5,484 bases of DNA, from positions 1 through 5,484 of the forward strand of contig JAOUHR010000162.1 of NCBI GenBank assembly GCA_029884515.1. Direction: 5' to 3'. The translations under genes and the position numbers were made by a program. Shown here piece after piece: positions 1-5,484 of this stretch. This DNA is from Gemmatimonadota bacterium (GTDB lineage: Bacteria > Gemmatimonadota > Gemmatimonadetes > Gemmatimonadales > Gemmatimonadaceae). The notes beneath the pieces were generated by a model. The model did no database searches, was not told the origin of the DNA, and saw only the letters and a program-made list of their open reading frames with translations. The number at the start of each line of letters is the position of its first letter. Position 1 is the first letter of the stretch.

Positions 1-843
1 GGCCGACGTCGTCGCGTCACTCGCCGCGGTCGCGCCACCCGCGGGTGTGTCGCCGCAGAACGCCGCGTAGTCCGCCAGCAGCTCACGCGCGGTGCGCGTG
101 CCGCACCAGTGGCAGGCGGGATCGCGCTCCACCGCGAACTCGCGGAACACCATCGCCAACGTGTCCACCACGAGCAGGCGGCCCACCATCGGCGCGCCGA
201 TCCCGAGCAGGAGCTTGAGCGCCTCGGTCGCCTGCAGCGTGCCGAGGAGCCCTGGCAGCACGCCGAGCACGCCGCCCTCGGCGCAGTTGGGGACGCTGCC
301 GGCCGGCGGCGGCTCCGGGTGCACGCAGCGATAGCAGGGTCCGCCCGGCGCGCCGAACAGGGAGAGCTGCCCCTCGAACCGGTGGATGCTCGCATGCACG
401 TTCGGCCGCCGCTCGAGCACGCAGGCGTCGTTCACGAGGTAGCGCGTGGCGAATGAGTCGGTGCCATCGAGCACCACGTCGTAATCGGCGATGATGCCGC
501 GCGCGTTGTCGCGCGTGAGGGTCGTCTGCCAGGTCTCAATGCGCACATGTGGGTTGAGCGCCTCGAGCCGCGCGCGCGCCGAGTCGGTCTTCGGCGTGCC
601 GACGGCGGCGGTGTCGTGCAGCACCTGGCGCTGCAGGTTGTGCACGGCGACGGTGTCGAAGTCGAGGACGCCGAGCCGGCCGACGCCGGCCGCGGCGAGG
701 TACAGCGCCGCGGGCGACCCGAGGCCGCCGAGCCCGACGATCAGCGCGGAGGCGTCGCGCAGGCGCTCCTGCCCCTCGCGGCCGACGTGTGGCAGCACGA
801 GGTGACGCGCGTAGCGCTGGAGTTCCTCGCTCGAGAGCGGCAT
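1..843 (-). CDS. moeB: MoeB/ThiF-family E1-like adenylyltransferase (3' end cut by window edge)
   Basis: Enzymes of this family use ATP to adenylate the C-terminal glycine of a small ubiquitin-like sulfur carrier (MoaD, ThiS or CysO type), preparing it for sulfur transfer in molybdopterin, thiamine or cysteine synthesis; they are cytoplasmic. Reading from the ATG at 843, 281 codons run to the window edge without a stop. The nucleotide-binding loop GLGGLG is at residues 37-42, followed by DFD (61-63) and NLQRQ (69-73). K85 and GTDS (127-130) match the ATP-site lysine and aspartate (D129, equivalent to E. coli MoeB D130). Zinc ligands C170/C173 (CYRC) and C244/C247 (CHWC) are in place, and C187 sits in PNCAEGG. 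The E1 domain is complete by about residue 255. The Ala/Thr-rich tail from about 265 looks like a linker, so a C-terminal rhodanese domain (MoeZ type) beyond the edge is possible but unseen. The start fits the family N-terminus; no Shine-Dalgarno is visible. The family is certain; which carrier it serves is not, so the symbol is provisional. Confidence 0.93.
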   Translation of the reverse strand, partial: MPLSSEELQRYARHLVLPHVGREGQERLRDASALIVGLGGLGSPAALYLAAAGVGRLGVLDFDTVAVHNLQRQVLHDTAAVGTPKTDSARARLEALNPHVRIETWQTTLTRDNARGIIADYDVVLDGTDSFATRYLVNDACVLERRPNVHASIHRFEGQLSLFGAPGGPCYRCVHPEPPPAGSVPNCAEGGVLGVLPGLLGTLQATEALKLLLGIGAPMVGRLLVVDTLAMVFREFAVERDPACHWCGTRTARELLADYAAFCGDTPAGGATAASDATTSA

Positions 844-874
844 CGCCGGAATATACGCGAGGGGGCATCGCCGG
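839..874. repeat. 11-base direct repeat spanning the adenylyltransferase start codon and hairpin arm
   Basis: GGCATCGCCGG occurs exactly at 839-849 and at 864-874 (plus strand), 25 bases apart. The first copy covers the adenylyltransferase start codon (minus strand CCGGCGATGCC). The second forms the start-proximal arm of the 13-bp hairpin. The distal arm (887-899) is therefore complementary to both. Confidence 0.6.
850..855 (-). promoter_or_regulatory. possible -10 box (TATATT) for the adenylyltransferase gene
   Basis: On the minus strand TATATT lies six bases before the ATG at 843 (TATATTCCGGCGATG). It is the only AT-rich hexamer in this GC-rich spacer. If it is a -10 element, transcription would begin at or next to the start codon and give a leaderless mRNA, which would fit the absent ribosome binding site. 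No convincing -35 element lies 16-19 bases upstream, because that position falls inside the hairpin. This is a weak call. Confidence 0.25.
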
Positions 875-899
875 CCGTCGGCCGAACGATGCCCCCTCG
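858..899 (-). terminator. strong 13-bp hairpin between peptidase and adenylyltransferase genes
   Basis: Arms at 858-870 and 887-899 are perfect 13-base reverse complements (CGAGGGGGCATCG / CGATGCCCCCTCG on the plus strand). The 16-base loop holds a second perfect 5-bp stem (872-876 with 880-884) closed by a 3-base loop, so the whole 42 bases fold into one long hairpin. It lies downstream of the peptidase stop and 14 bases before the adenylyltransferase ATG. No T-tract follows on the minus strand, so a classical intrinsic terminator is not shown. It could be a terminator or processing stem for the upstream gene, a 5' leader structure for the downstream gene, or a dispersed palindromic repeat. 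Confidence 0.5.
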
Positions 900-904
900 T
901 CGTC

Positions 905-932
905 GCGGGAGTGGTCCCGGAACCACCCCCGC
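905..932 (-). terminator. second hairpin just after the peptidase gene
   Basis: GCGGG (905-909) pairs with CCCGC (928-932), and GTGGT (911-915) pairs with ACCAC (922-926). There is one A/C mismatch between the two helices and a 6-base loop. In minus-strand transcription it comes 40 bases after the peptidase stop codon and immediately before the larger hairpin. There is no following T-tract; the only T-rich stretch (TTTCTTT on the minus strand, 961-967) lies before it. Paired hairpins behind a stop codon suggest transcript-end structures, but this is inference. Confidence 0.4.
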
Positions 933-972
933 TCCTGCCTTTGACGCGTGATCTGGTACGAAAGAAACGTAG

Positions 973-3105
973 CTAGCGCGCGCTCACCGCGACACGCGCC
1001 CGCTCGATCGCGGCTGTCGCGGCGTCGAACCTCGCGACGAGGTCCGCGAGTTCCTGCGTGAACAACTCGGCGTCGCCATAGCGGATCGCTTCGTTCACGG
1101 ACGGGAACACCATGTTGCTGTATCCGTTATCGACGTCCGCCACATATATGAGATTCCTATACCACGGTCGCGAGCGCAAGCCCTCCGGCCGCGTCATCGC
1201 GCGCTCGACCTGGAGCAGTTCGCGGTTCGTCGCCACCTGTTGGGCGCGCGAGAGACCGCGCGTGAGTGCGTCATCGCGCGCCGTGGCGAACGTCGACGCT
1301 GCGCGCTCCATGCGGTCGACCGCCGCCGCGAGCGGCGCCGACGACCCCGGCCATCCCTTCGCCGCGAGGTTCCGGTCGATCGGCGCGAGGTAGGTGCGCA
1401 TCGTGCGCGCGAACTCCACGTAGTCGTACGGGAGCACGTCCGCGTTCGCGAGCCGCATCATCATCGCGGCGCCGATGCGCGCGGCCGCCGCATGATAGCG
1501 ATAGCCCGGATCGCCGAAGCGCTCCATCCAGGTGTAGGAGTCGTAGTTCGAGTGGTACACGCCGCCGCCACCGCCGAAGCCCCAGTCCGAGTGCGGGATG
1601 CCAAGGTGGTTGTAGAAGCCGGCGAAGTCGGAGCCGCCGCCCGGATCGCCCATCGCTGGTTCGCTGCCGTCGGCCACACGGCTCCGCTGGCGCCAGACGT
1701 CGTACACGCTGCCGTCGCCGCTCGGGTCCGGCACCTCGCGGGTGACGTCGCGCAGCACGGGGCGCAGCGTCGGCGTGCCACCGCCGCCAAACGATGCGCC
1801 ACCCGCCGCGCCATCCTGGTTCAGGTACGCGACCGCGCCGCGCGCGAGCCGCAGCGAGTCATCCTCCACGTACTCGCTCGACCCGATCAGCCCCCACTCC
1901 TCGGCGTCCCAGGTCGCGAACACCAGCGTGCGCCGCGGCCGCCACCCGGCCTTCACCTGCGCGGCGACGGCGCGCGCCGCCTCCACCACGCTCACCGTGC
2001 CGGAGACGTTGTCGCCGGCGCCCGGGCTCCACGCGTCGCGGTGCCCGCCGATCAGCACGAGCTCGTCGGGGAAGTCAGTGCCTCGGATGATCCCGAAGGT
2101 GTCCCAGATCGGCTTCATCGCCGCCGTCGCACTGTCGCTCTTCACCATCACGCGCGCGCGCACCGGGCCCGGGCCCACGTGGTAGCGGAACGCGAGGCCT
2201 CCCTGCCATCCGCGTGGGATGTTGGTGCCACGCACGTCCTTCAGGAGTTCGATCGCGTTGCCGTACGAGAGCGGGAGTACGGGAATCCGAGGCACCGGCA
2301 TCTCGCTGAGCGGGATCCGCGGCGCGCCGGCCTTCGACGGATATCCCGGCGTGCTGGGGTCCCCCGCCCCGTTCATCACGCTCCCGCGCTGCACGCCGCG
2401 CTCGTTCCGGTACGGGCCCTCGGGATAGACGTCGCCCTGCACGTAGCCATCGTCGGCGGGATCGCTGTACATGAGGAGCGCGATGGCGCCGTGCTTCTCC
2501 GCCTCGCGCGCCTTGATGCCGCGGAACGACCGGCCGTAGCGCGCGACGGCCACCTTGCCGCGCACCGAGACGCCCATCGAGTCGAGCTGCGCGTAGTCCT
2601 CGATGAGGCCGTAGTTCACGTAGACCACCTCGCCCGTCGCGTCCCCGGTGCCGCTGTAGCCGTTCACGGTGGGATACTCGGGGTACGCCACCGAGGTCGG
2701 ATCCTCGGGGATCGGCCCCTCGCGCAGGTCGAGCTCCTTCGGGTTCGGCGCGATGCGCCAGACCCCGTACTCGATGGTGTGTGGCAGCCAGATCTGGTAC
2801 TCGCGCACCTCGGTCTGCAGGCCGGCTTCCCTCAGCGCATCGATGACGAGGTCGCGGGTGCGCGCCTGCGCACTCGTGCCCGCGATGTGCGGCCGTTCGG
2901 CGAGGACGCGCGCGAGCGAACGGGCGCGCGCCGAGTCGGGACGTGCGATGGCGGCCGCCTCGGCGGCGCGCTGCGCGGCGGCGTTCGGCGCCATGTATCC
3001 GGTGAGCTGCTGTGCGCCGAGCGAGGCCGTGAGCAAGAGCGCAGGGAGCGCGCGCGCGAACGGGCGCGCCAGCGCGACGGGGAAGGATCGAGGGACGGAC
3101 TGCAT
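973..3105 (-). CDS. exported M28 family (M28B, PSMA/glutamate carboxypeptidase II-like) zinc metallopeptidase
   Basis: The 710-residue product is a predicted di-zinc exopeptidase exported across the inner membrane. Residues 1-31 form a signal peptide (basic stretch, hydrophobic core around 19-29, probable cleavage after LGA). A PA-type insert covers roughly 130-320, with YGRSFRG (190-196), YSDPAD (213-218), GVQRG (237-241) and NGAGDP (245-250), all close to human PSMA. The catalytic domain has H355 (GGHRD), D365, catalytic E402 and E403 (WDAEEWG), D431 and H518 (YHS), with spacings matching PSMA's H377, D387, E424, E425 and D453. The C-terminal part (about 565-710) resembles the transferrin-receptor-like dimerisation domain. 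Length is near PSMA's 750. The frame stays open 232 codons upstream to 3801, but homology and the signal peptide support the ATG at 3105; no Shine-Dalgarno is evident. It lies 35 bases after the reductase gene, so co-transcription is likely. Exact substrate is unknown; pocket changes are described under findings. Confidence 0.95.
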   Translation of the reverse strand: MQSVPRSFPVALARPFARALPALLLTASLGAQQLTGYMAPNAAAQRAAEAAAIARPDSARARSLARVLAERPHIAGTSAQARTRDLVIDALREAGLQTEVREYQIWLPHTIEYGVWRIAPNPKELDLREGPIPEDPTSVAYPEYPTVNGYSGTGDATGEVVYVNYGLIEDYAQLDSMGVSVRGKVAVARYGRSFRGIKAREAEKHGAIALLMYSDPADDGYVQGDVYPEGPYRNERGVQRGSVMNGAGDPSTPGYPSKAGAPRIPLSEMPVPRIPVLPLSYGNAIELLKDVRGTNIPRGWQGGLAFRYHVGPGPVRARVMVKSDSATAAMKPIWDTFGIIRGTDFPDELVLIGGHRDAWSPGAGDNVSGTVSVVEAARAVAAQVKAGWRPRRTLVFATWDAEEWGLIGSSEYVEDDSLRLARGAVAYLNQDGAAGGASFGGGGTPTLRPVLRDVTREVPDPSGDGSVYDVWRQRSRVADGSEPAMGDPGGGSDFAGFYNHLGIPHSDWGFGGGGGVYHSNYDSYTWMERFGDPGYRYHAAAARIGAAMMMRLANADVLPYDYVEFARTMRTYLAPIDRNLAAKGWPGSSAPLAAAVDRMERAASTFATARDDALTRGLSRAQQVATNRELLQVERAMTRPEGLRSRPWYRNLIYVADVDNGYSNMVFPSVNEAIRYGDAELFTQELADLVARFDAATAAIERARVAVSAR

Positions 3106-3140
3106 CGCGAATGGGGTCGAATGAGGGAGCAACGTCGGGA

Positions 3141-4049
3141 TCAGGCGAAGCCGTGCGCGGCCTTGCCGCCCGCGCCGTCGAACTCCTGGGTGGTCTTGTA
3201 GCGTTCGTACCGCCCGTCGCCGGCGGTGATCCGCGCCTTCTGCCGCAGCGCGTCCATCTCGCCGGCGTGGAAGGCCTGGAAGGCCGCGGCGCGCTTGAGC
3301 GTCTTCTTGAGCGTGGCGAGCGAGTCGCACCCGACGAGCGTGGTGCTCACCGGGAGCGACCAAGCGTAGCGGAGCGCGTCGTCGGGCTTGATCACCTTCC
3401 CGCCCGGGATCGCGCCGCCCGCAAGCGGCTTGGTGCCGATCACCGCGCTCCCACGCCGCACCACCTCGGGCAGCACGCCGCGCTCGAACGAACGGAACGA
3501 CGCGTCGAAGGGATTGAGCGGCATGAGCACCACGTCCCAGGCGAAGCCGCGGGCGAGCAGCTTGAGCGCGATATGCGGCGACTTCTCGGACTGGAAGCCG
3601 ATCCAGCGCACGCGACCCTGGTCGCGCGCCTCCTGTGCCGCGTCGAGGCCGCCGTGGTCGTACATCCAGTCGGGATCGTTGTCGTAGTTCACCTCGTGGA
3701 ACGACCAGAGCTCGAGGCGCTCGGAGCGCAGTTGTTCGCGCGTCGCCTCGAACTGGAGCATCGCCGTCTTGTAGTCGCGCTTGTACGCGCAGCACTGCCA
3801 CAGGATCTGCACGCGCTCCCGGTACCCGTCCTTGAGCGCCATCCCCATCCAGCGTTCGGCGCGCCCGTCGGCGTATGCCGGTGCGACCTCGATCATGTTC
3901 ACGCCGTGGTCGATCGCCTCGCGCACCACGCGGATGGTGGCCTGCTGGCCGGCCTCGGCGAGCCGCCGGGTTCCCAGCGAAAGGATGCTCACGGCCCCGC
4001 CGGCGCGATCAAGGGCGCGGTGTTCCAGTGGCGCGACGGCTTTCGGCAT
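3141..4049 (-). CDS. aldo/keto reductase family protein with degenerate active site
   Basis: The 302-residue product has the TIM-barrel pattern of NADPH-dependent aldo/keto reductases, which normally reduce carbonyls in the cytoplasm. The first strand region is SILSLGTRRL (21-30). The active-site segment GVNMIEVAPAYADG (49-62) is followed by ERWMGMAL. SFHEVNYDNDPDW (116-128) carries the family histidine H118, RVRWIGFQSEKSPH (146-159) follows, then MPLNPFDA (176-183), GTKPLAGG (205-212) and the cofactor-side SLPVSTTLVGCDS (231-243). This matches a bacterial subfamily with a W-x-F-H-E-V core. Of the usual Asp-Tyr-Lys-His tetrad, Tyr59 and His118 are present, Asp is Glu54, and the Lys position appears to be Gln85 (ILWQCC). 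No export signal is seen. The open frame extends upstream to 4340, but family homology begins only after the ATG at 4049, which I chose. No Shine-Dalgarno is visible. The peptidase gene follows after 35 bases. The fold is sure; enzymatic activity and substrate are not. Confidence 0.88.
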   Translation of the reverse strand: MPKAVAPLEHRALDRAGGAVSILSLGTRRLAEAGQQATIRVVREAIDHGVNMIEVAPAYADGRAERWMGMALKDGYRERVQILWQCCAYKRDYKTAMLQFEATREQLRSERLELWSFHEVNYDNDPDWMYDHGGLDAAQEARDQGRVRWIGFQSEKSPHIALKLLARGFAWDVVLMPLNPFDASFRSFERGVLPEVVRRGSAVIGTKPLAGGAIPGGKVIKPDDALRYAWSLPVSTTLVGCDSLATLKKTLKRAAAFQAFHAGEMDALRQKARITAGDGRYERYKTTQEFDGAGGKAAHGFA

Positions 4050-4085
4050 CGGTCGAGGTGTCGGGAGTGGTCGGGGGCGGTGGGT

Positions 4086-4225
4086 ACGTTGCCCCCGAAA
4101 CCGCGATCCCACCAGAGGGGACGCACTCGTGCGCCTCAGGGCGCACTGCGGGGTGTGCCGCGACAGCGGCCCCGACATCGCGCGGCACCGGCCGCCTTGA
4201 CGTCGCCCGGGTGTGGGGGCAACGT
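4086..4225. repeat. 11-base box in inverted orientation, one copy before each divergent gene
   Basis: ACGTTGCCCCC at 4086-4096 is the exact reverse complement of GGGGGCAACGT at 4215-4225. Read in the sense of each gene, both have GGGGGCAACGT upstream: 36 bases before the reductase ATG at 4049, and 24 or 39 bases before the propeller ATG at 4250 or 4265. Such placement suits a shared promoter element or a regulator site acting on both genes. The function is inferred from position only. Confidence 0.5.
4197..4225 (+). promoter_or_regulatory. candidate promoter for the propeller gene (TTGACG - 17 - CAACGT)
   Basis: TTGACG at 4197-4202 matches the sigma-70 -35 consensus at five of six bases. After exactly 17 bases comes CAACGT (4220-4225), the end of the repeated 11-base box; it matches TATAAT only at the second and last bases. 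The spacing is ideal and the position upstream of the ATG is right, but the -10 is poor. The reductase-side copy of the box has no comparable -35 element 17 bases upstream (TGGTGG on the minus strand). Confidence 0.3.
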
Positions 4226-4264
4226 GCGGCTCCCCGTCACCCGACCGCCATGTCCGGAACACCG

Positions 4265-5484
4265 ATGCGCACCCTTGTGATCCTCGCGGCCGCCGCCGCC
4301 CTCCTCCCCGCCCCGACTGCCGCGCAAGCCCGGAACGCACGCGCCTCGGCGGACTCCAGTCTCCGGGACTACGCCGCCATGCCCTGGCGCAACATCGGCC
4401 CCTCGCGGGGCGGCCGCAGCGTCGCGGTCTCCGGCGTGCCGAGCCAGCCGATGACCTACTTTGCCGGCTACACCGGCGGCGGGCTCTGGCGCACCGACGA
4501 CGCGGGCATCAACTGGCGCAACATCTCCGACAGCACCTTCCGCACCGGCTCCATCGGGTCGATCGCCGTCGCGCCCTCGGATGAGAACGTGATCTACGCG
4601 GGCACCGGCGAGCATGCGGTGCGCGGCCAGTCGTCGTCGTATGGCGACGGCGTCTACAAGAGCACCGACATGGGGCGCACCTGGGCGAATGTGGGCCTCG
4701 CGGCCACCCGCCAGATCTCGGCGGTGCGCGTGCACCCGAACGACCCGAACGTCGTCTACGTCGCCGCGCAGGGTGACCGCTGGGTGGGCACCGCGGAGCG
4801 CGGCATCTACCGGTCGAAGGACGGCGGCGTCACCTGGTCGCTCGTGCTCAAGGGGGAGAACGCCACCAGCGGCGCGAGCGACCTCTCCATGGATGCGACC
4901 AACCCGCGGATCCTCTACGCCGCCTTCTGGGACGCGCAGCGCACGCCCTGGTACGTGCGGAGCGGCGGCCCCGGCAGCGGGATCTGGAAGTCCCTCGACG
5001 GCGGCGACACCTGGACCCGGCTCACCAGGGGACTGCCGAAGCTGATGGGGAAGATCGGCGTCGCCGTGTCGCCGGCGAACCCGGACCGCGTCTTCGCGAT
5101 CGTCGAGGCCGAGGCGGGCGGGCTCTACCGTTCCGATGACGCCGGCAGCAGCTGGCGTCGGCTCTCGGACAGCCGCGCGATCCAGACGCGGTCCTGGTAC
5201 TACATGAACCTCACCGCCGATCCGGCCAATGCCGACGTGGTCTGGGTGATGAACGCGCCCGTGATGCGCTCCATCGACGGCGGCGCGACGTTCAACAACG
5301 TGCCGGCCACCCACGGCGACAACCACGCGCTCTGGATCAACCCGGGCGATGCGCGCTACATGATCAACGCGAACGACGGCGGCGCATCCATCTCGCTCGA
5401 CGGCGGGAAGAGCTGGAGCTCGCAGGACAACCAGCCCACCGCGCAGTTCTACCACGTCACGGTGGACGACGACTACCCGTACAA
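4265..5484 (+). CDS. exported Asp-box (BNR/sortilin-VPS10-like) beta-propeller protein, 3' end cut by window edge
   Basis: About 406 residues are visible and the frame is still open at the edge; relatives I know of are often around 1,000 residues. From the ATG at 4265, residues 1-22 are a signal peptide (MRT, Ala/Leu-rich core, cleavage near TAA or AQA), so the product is exported. The rest is a repeat-built propeller with seven Asp boxes (S/T-x-D-x-G-x-T-W pattern): 76-84 RTDDAGINW, 132-140 KSTDMGRTW, 183-191 RSKDGGVTW, 242-250 KSLDGGDTW, 289-297 RSDDAGSSW, 335-343 RSIDGGATF and 377-384 SLDGGKSW. Each is preceded by a strand of the V-x-P-x-x-P-x-x-V-Y-A type. THGDNHALWINP (349-360) is a family hallmark. 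Databases often label such proteins glycosyl hydrolase or sialidase, but Asp boxes are structural and no sialidase active site is evident. An in-frame ATG at 4250 adds five residues; 4265 is preferred for the signal peptide, a weak GGA six bases upstream, and box spacing similar to the reductase side. The gene is divergent from the reductase. Confidence 0.9.
   Translation, partial: MRTLVILAAAAALLPAPTAAQARNARASADSSLRDYAAMPWRNIGPSRGGRSVAVSGVPSQPMTYFAGYTGGGLWRTDDAGINWRNISDSTFRTGSIGSIAVAPSDENVIYAGTGEHAVRGQSSSYGDGVYKSTDMGRTWANVGLAATRQISAVRVHPNDPNVVYVAAQGDRWVGTAERGIYRSKDGGVTWSLVLKGENATSGASDLSMDATNPRILYAAFWDAQRTPWYVRSGGPGSGIWKSLDGGDTWTRLTRGLPKLMGKIGVAVSPANPDRVFAIVEAEAGGLYRSDDAGSSWRRLSDSRAIQTRSWYYMNLTADPANADVVWVMNAPVMRSIDGGATFNNVPATHGDNHALWINPGDARYMINANDGGASISLDGGKSWSSQDNQPTAQFYHVTVDDDYPY

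Larger units (their letters stand above)
4050..4264. promoter_or_regulatory. divergent intergenic region, no gene
   Basis: About 200 bases separate the reductase start (minus) from the propeller gene start (plus). Frames stay open here on both strands, but this is a GC effect and the translations have no recognisable protein features. The region must carry both promoters. It is rich in short dyads: 4071-4078 with 4091-4098 (8 bp, 12-base loop), 4129-4135 with 4140-4146 (7 bp, TCAG loop) and 4155-4162 with 4181-4188 (8 bp, 18-base spacer), as well as the long-range 11-bp pair listed separately. In DNA this GC-rich some of these will be chance. Confidence 0.6.

Noticed and set aside
92..951. 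Several short open frames on both strands over the first kilobase
   Set aside because: They are out-of-frame or antisense readings of the adenylyltransferase gene, whose own frame is open from 843 to the window edge.
1240..3201. A 653-codon open frame on the plus strand opposite the peptidase gene
   Set aside because: Its translation is dominated by Arg, His, Ala and Val with no recognisable domain, as expected for the antisense of a GC-rich gene. The minus-strand frame has a full peptidase with every catalytic ligand.
3106..3801. Upstream extension of the peptidase frame by 232 codons
   Set aside because: It overlaps the reductase gene in another frame on the same strand, has arginine-rich nonsense composition, and would bury the signal peptide that starts at 3105.
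4071..4098. An 8-bp stem (TCGGGGGC / GCCCCCGA) in the reductase leader as a riboswitch or attenuator
   Set aside because: Only one simple stem with a 12-base loop is visible, with no conserved aptamer features. G/C-run stems of this size are common at this base composition, so it is noted only as a dyad.
3111..4280. A 389-codon open frame on the plus strand opposite the reductase
   Set aside because: It has low-information His/Arg/Ala-rich composition and lies antisense to a recognisable aldo/keto reductase.
4050..4340. N-terminal extension of the reductase to an ATG at 4340
   Set aside because: The extra 97 residues are Arg/Gly/Pro-rich without homology, and they would run through the divergent promoter region and the start of the propeller gene.
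4136..5455. A 439-codon open frame on the minus strand opposite the propeller gene
   Set aside because: It is a Val/Arg/Ala/His-rich antisense shadow. The plus strand carries seven clear Asp boxes and a signal peptide.

Overview
This 5,484-base window is very GC-rich (by eye close to 70%) and holds four protein genes: three on the minus strand and one on the plus strand. It looks like a bacterial chromosome segment. The gene set is a secreted PSMA-like M28 metallopeptidase, a secreted Asp-box (BNR/sortilin-like) beta-propeller protein, and an aldo/keto reductase of a type I associate with Gemmatimonadota, Acidobacteriota and similar soil bacteria. Gemmatimonadota is my best guess, but this rests on protein style and composition, not on a marker gene. 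The starts mostly lack a clear Shine-Dalgarno sequence.

Layout: 1-843 (minus) is a MoeB/ThiF-family E1-like adenylyltransferase whose 3' end is cut off by the window edge. 844-972 is a structured spacer with two strong hairpins. 973-3105 (minus) is a complete exported M28B peptidase of 710 residues with all six expected metal/catalytic ligands. 3106-3140 is a 35-base gap. 3141-4049 (minus) is a 302-residue aldo/keto reductase with a degenerate catalytic tetrad. 4050-4264 is a divergent promoter region with several dyads and an 11-base box present once in front of each divergent gene. From 4265 (or 4250) to the window end on the plus strand is the N-terminal part of an exported Asp-box propeller protein.

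How they may work together: the reductase and the peptidase are close enough to be co-transcribed from the divergent region, and the propeller gene leaves the same region in the opposite direction, so these three may share regulation. Two of them carry signal peptides, which suggests extracytoplasmic peptide or polymer processing, but no pathway can be named. The adenylyltransferase is probably a separate unit, because hairpins separate it from the peptidase gene. I see no mobile element, CRISPR array, tRNA, rRNA or clearly new multi-gene system. The points most worth checking are the paired box in the divergent region, the hairpin that could alternatively pair with the adenylyltransferase start codon, the missing catalytic residues of the reductase, and the altered substrate pocket of the peptidase.
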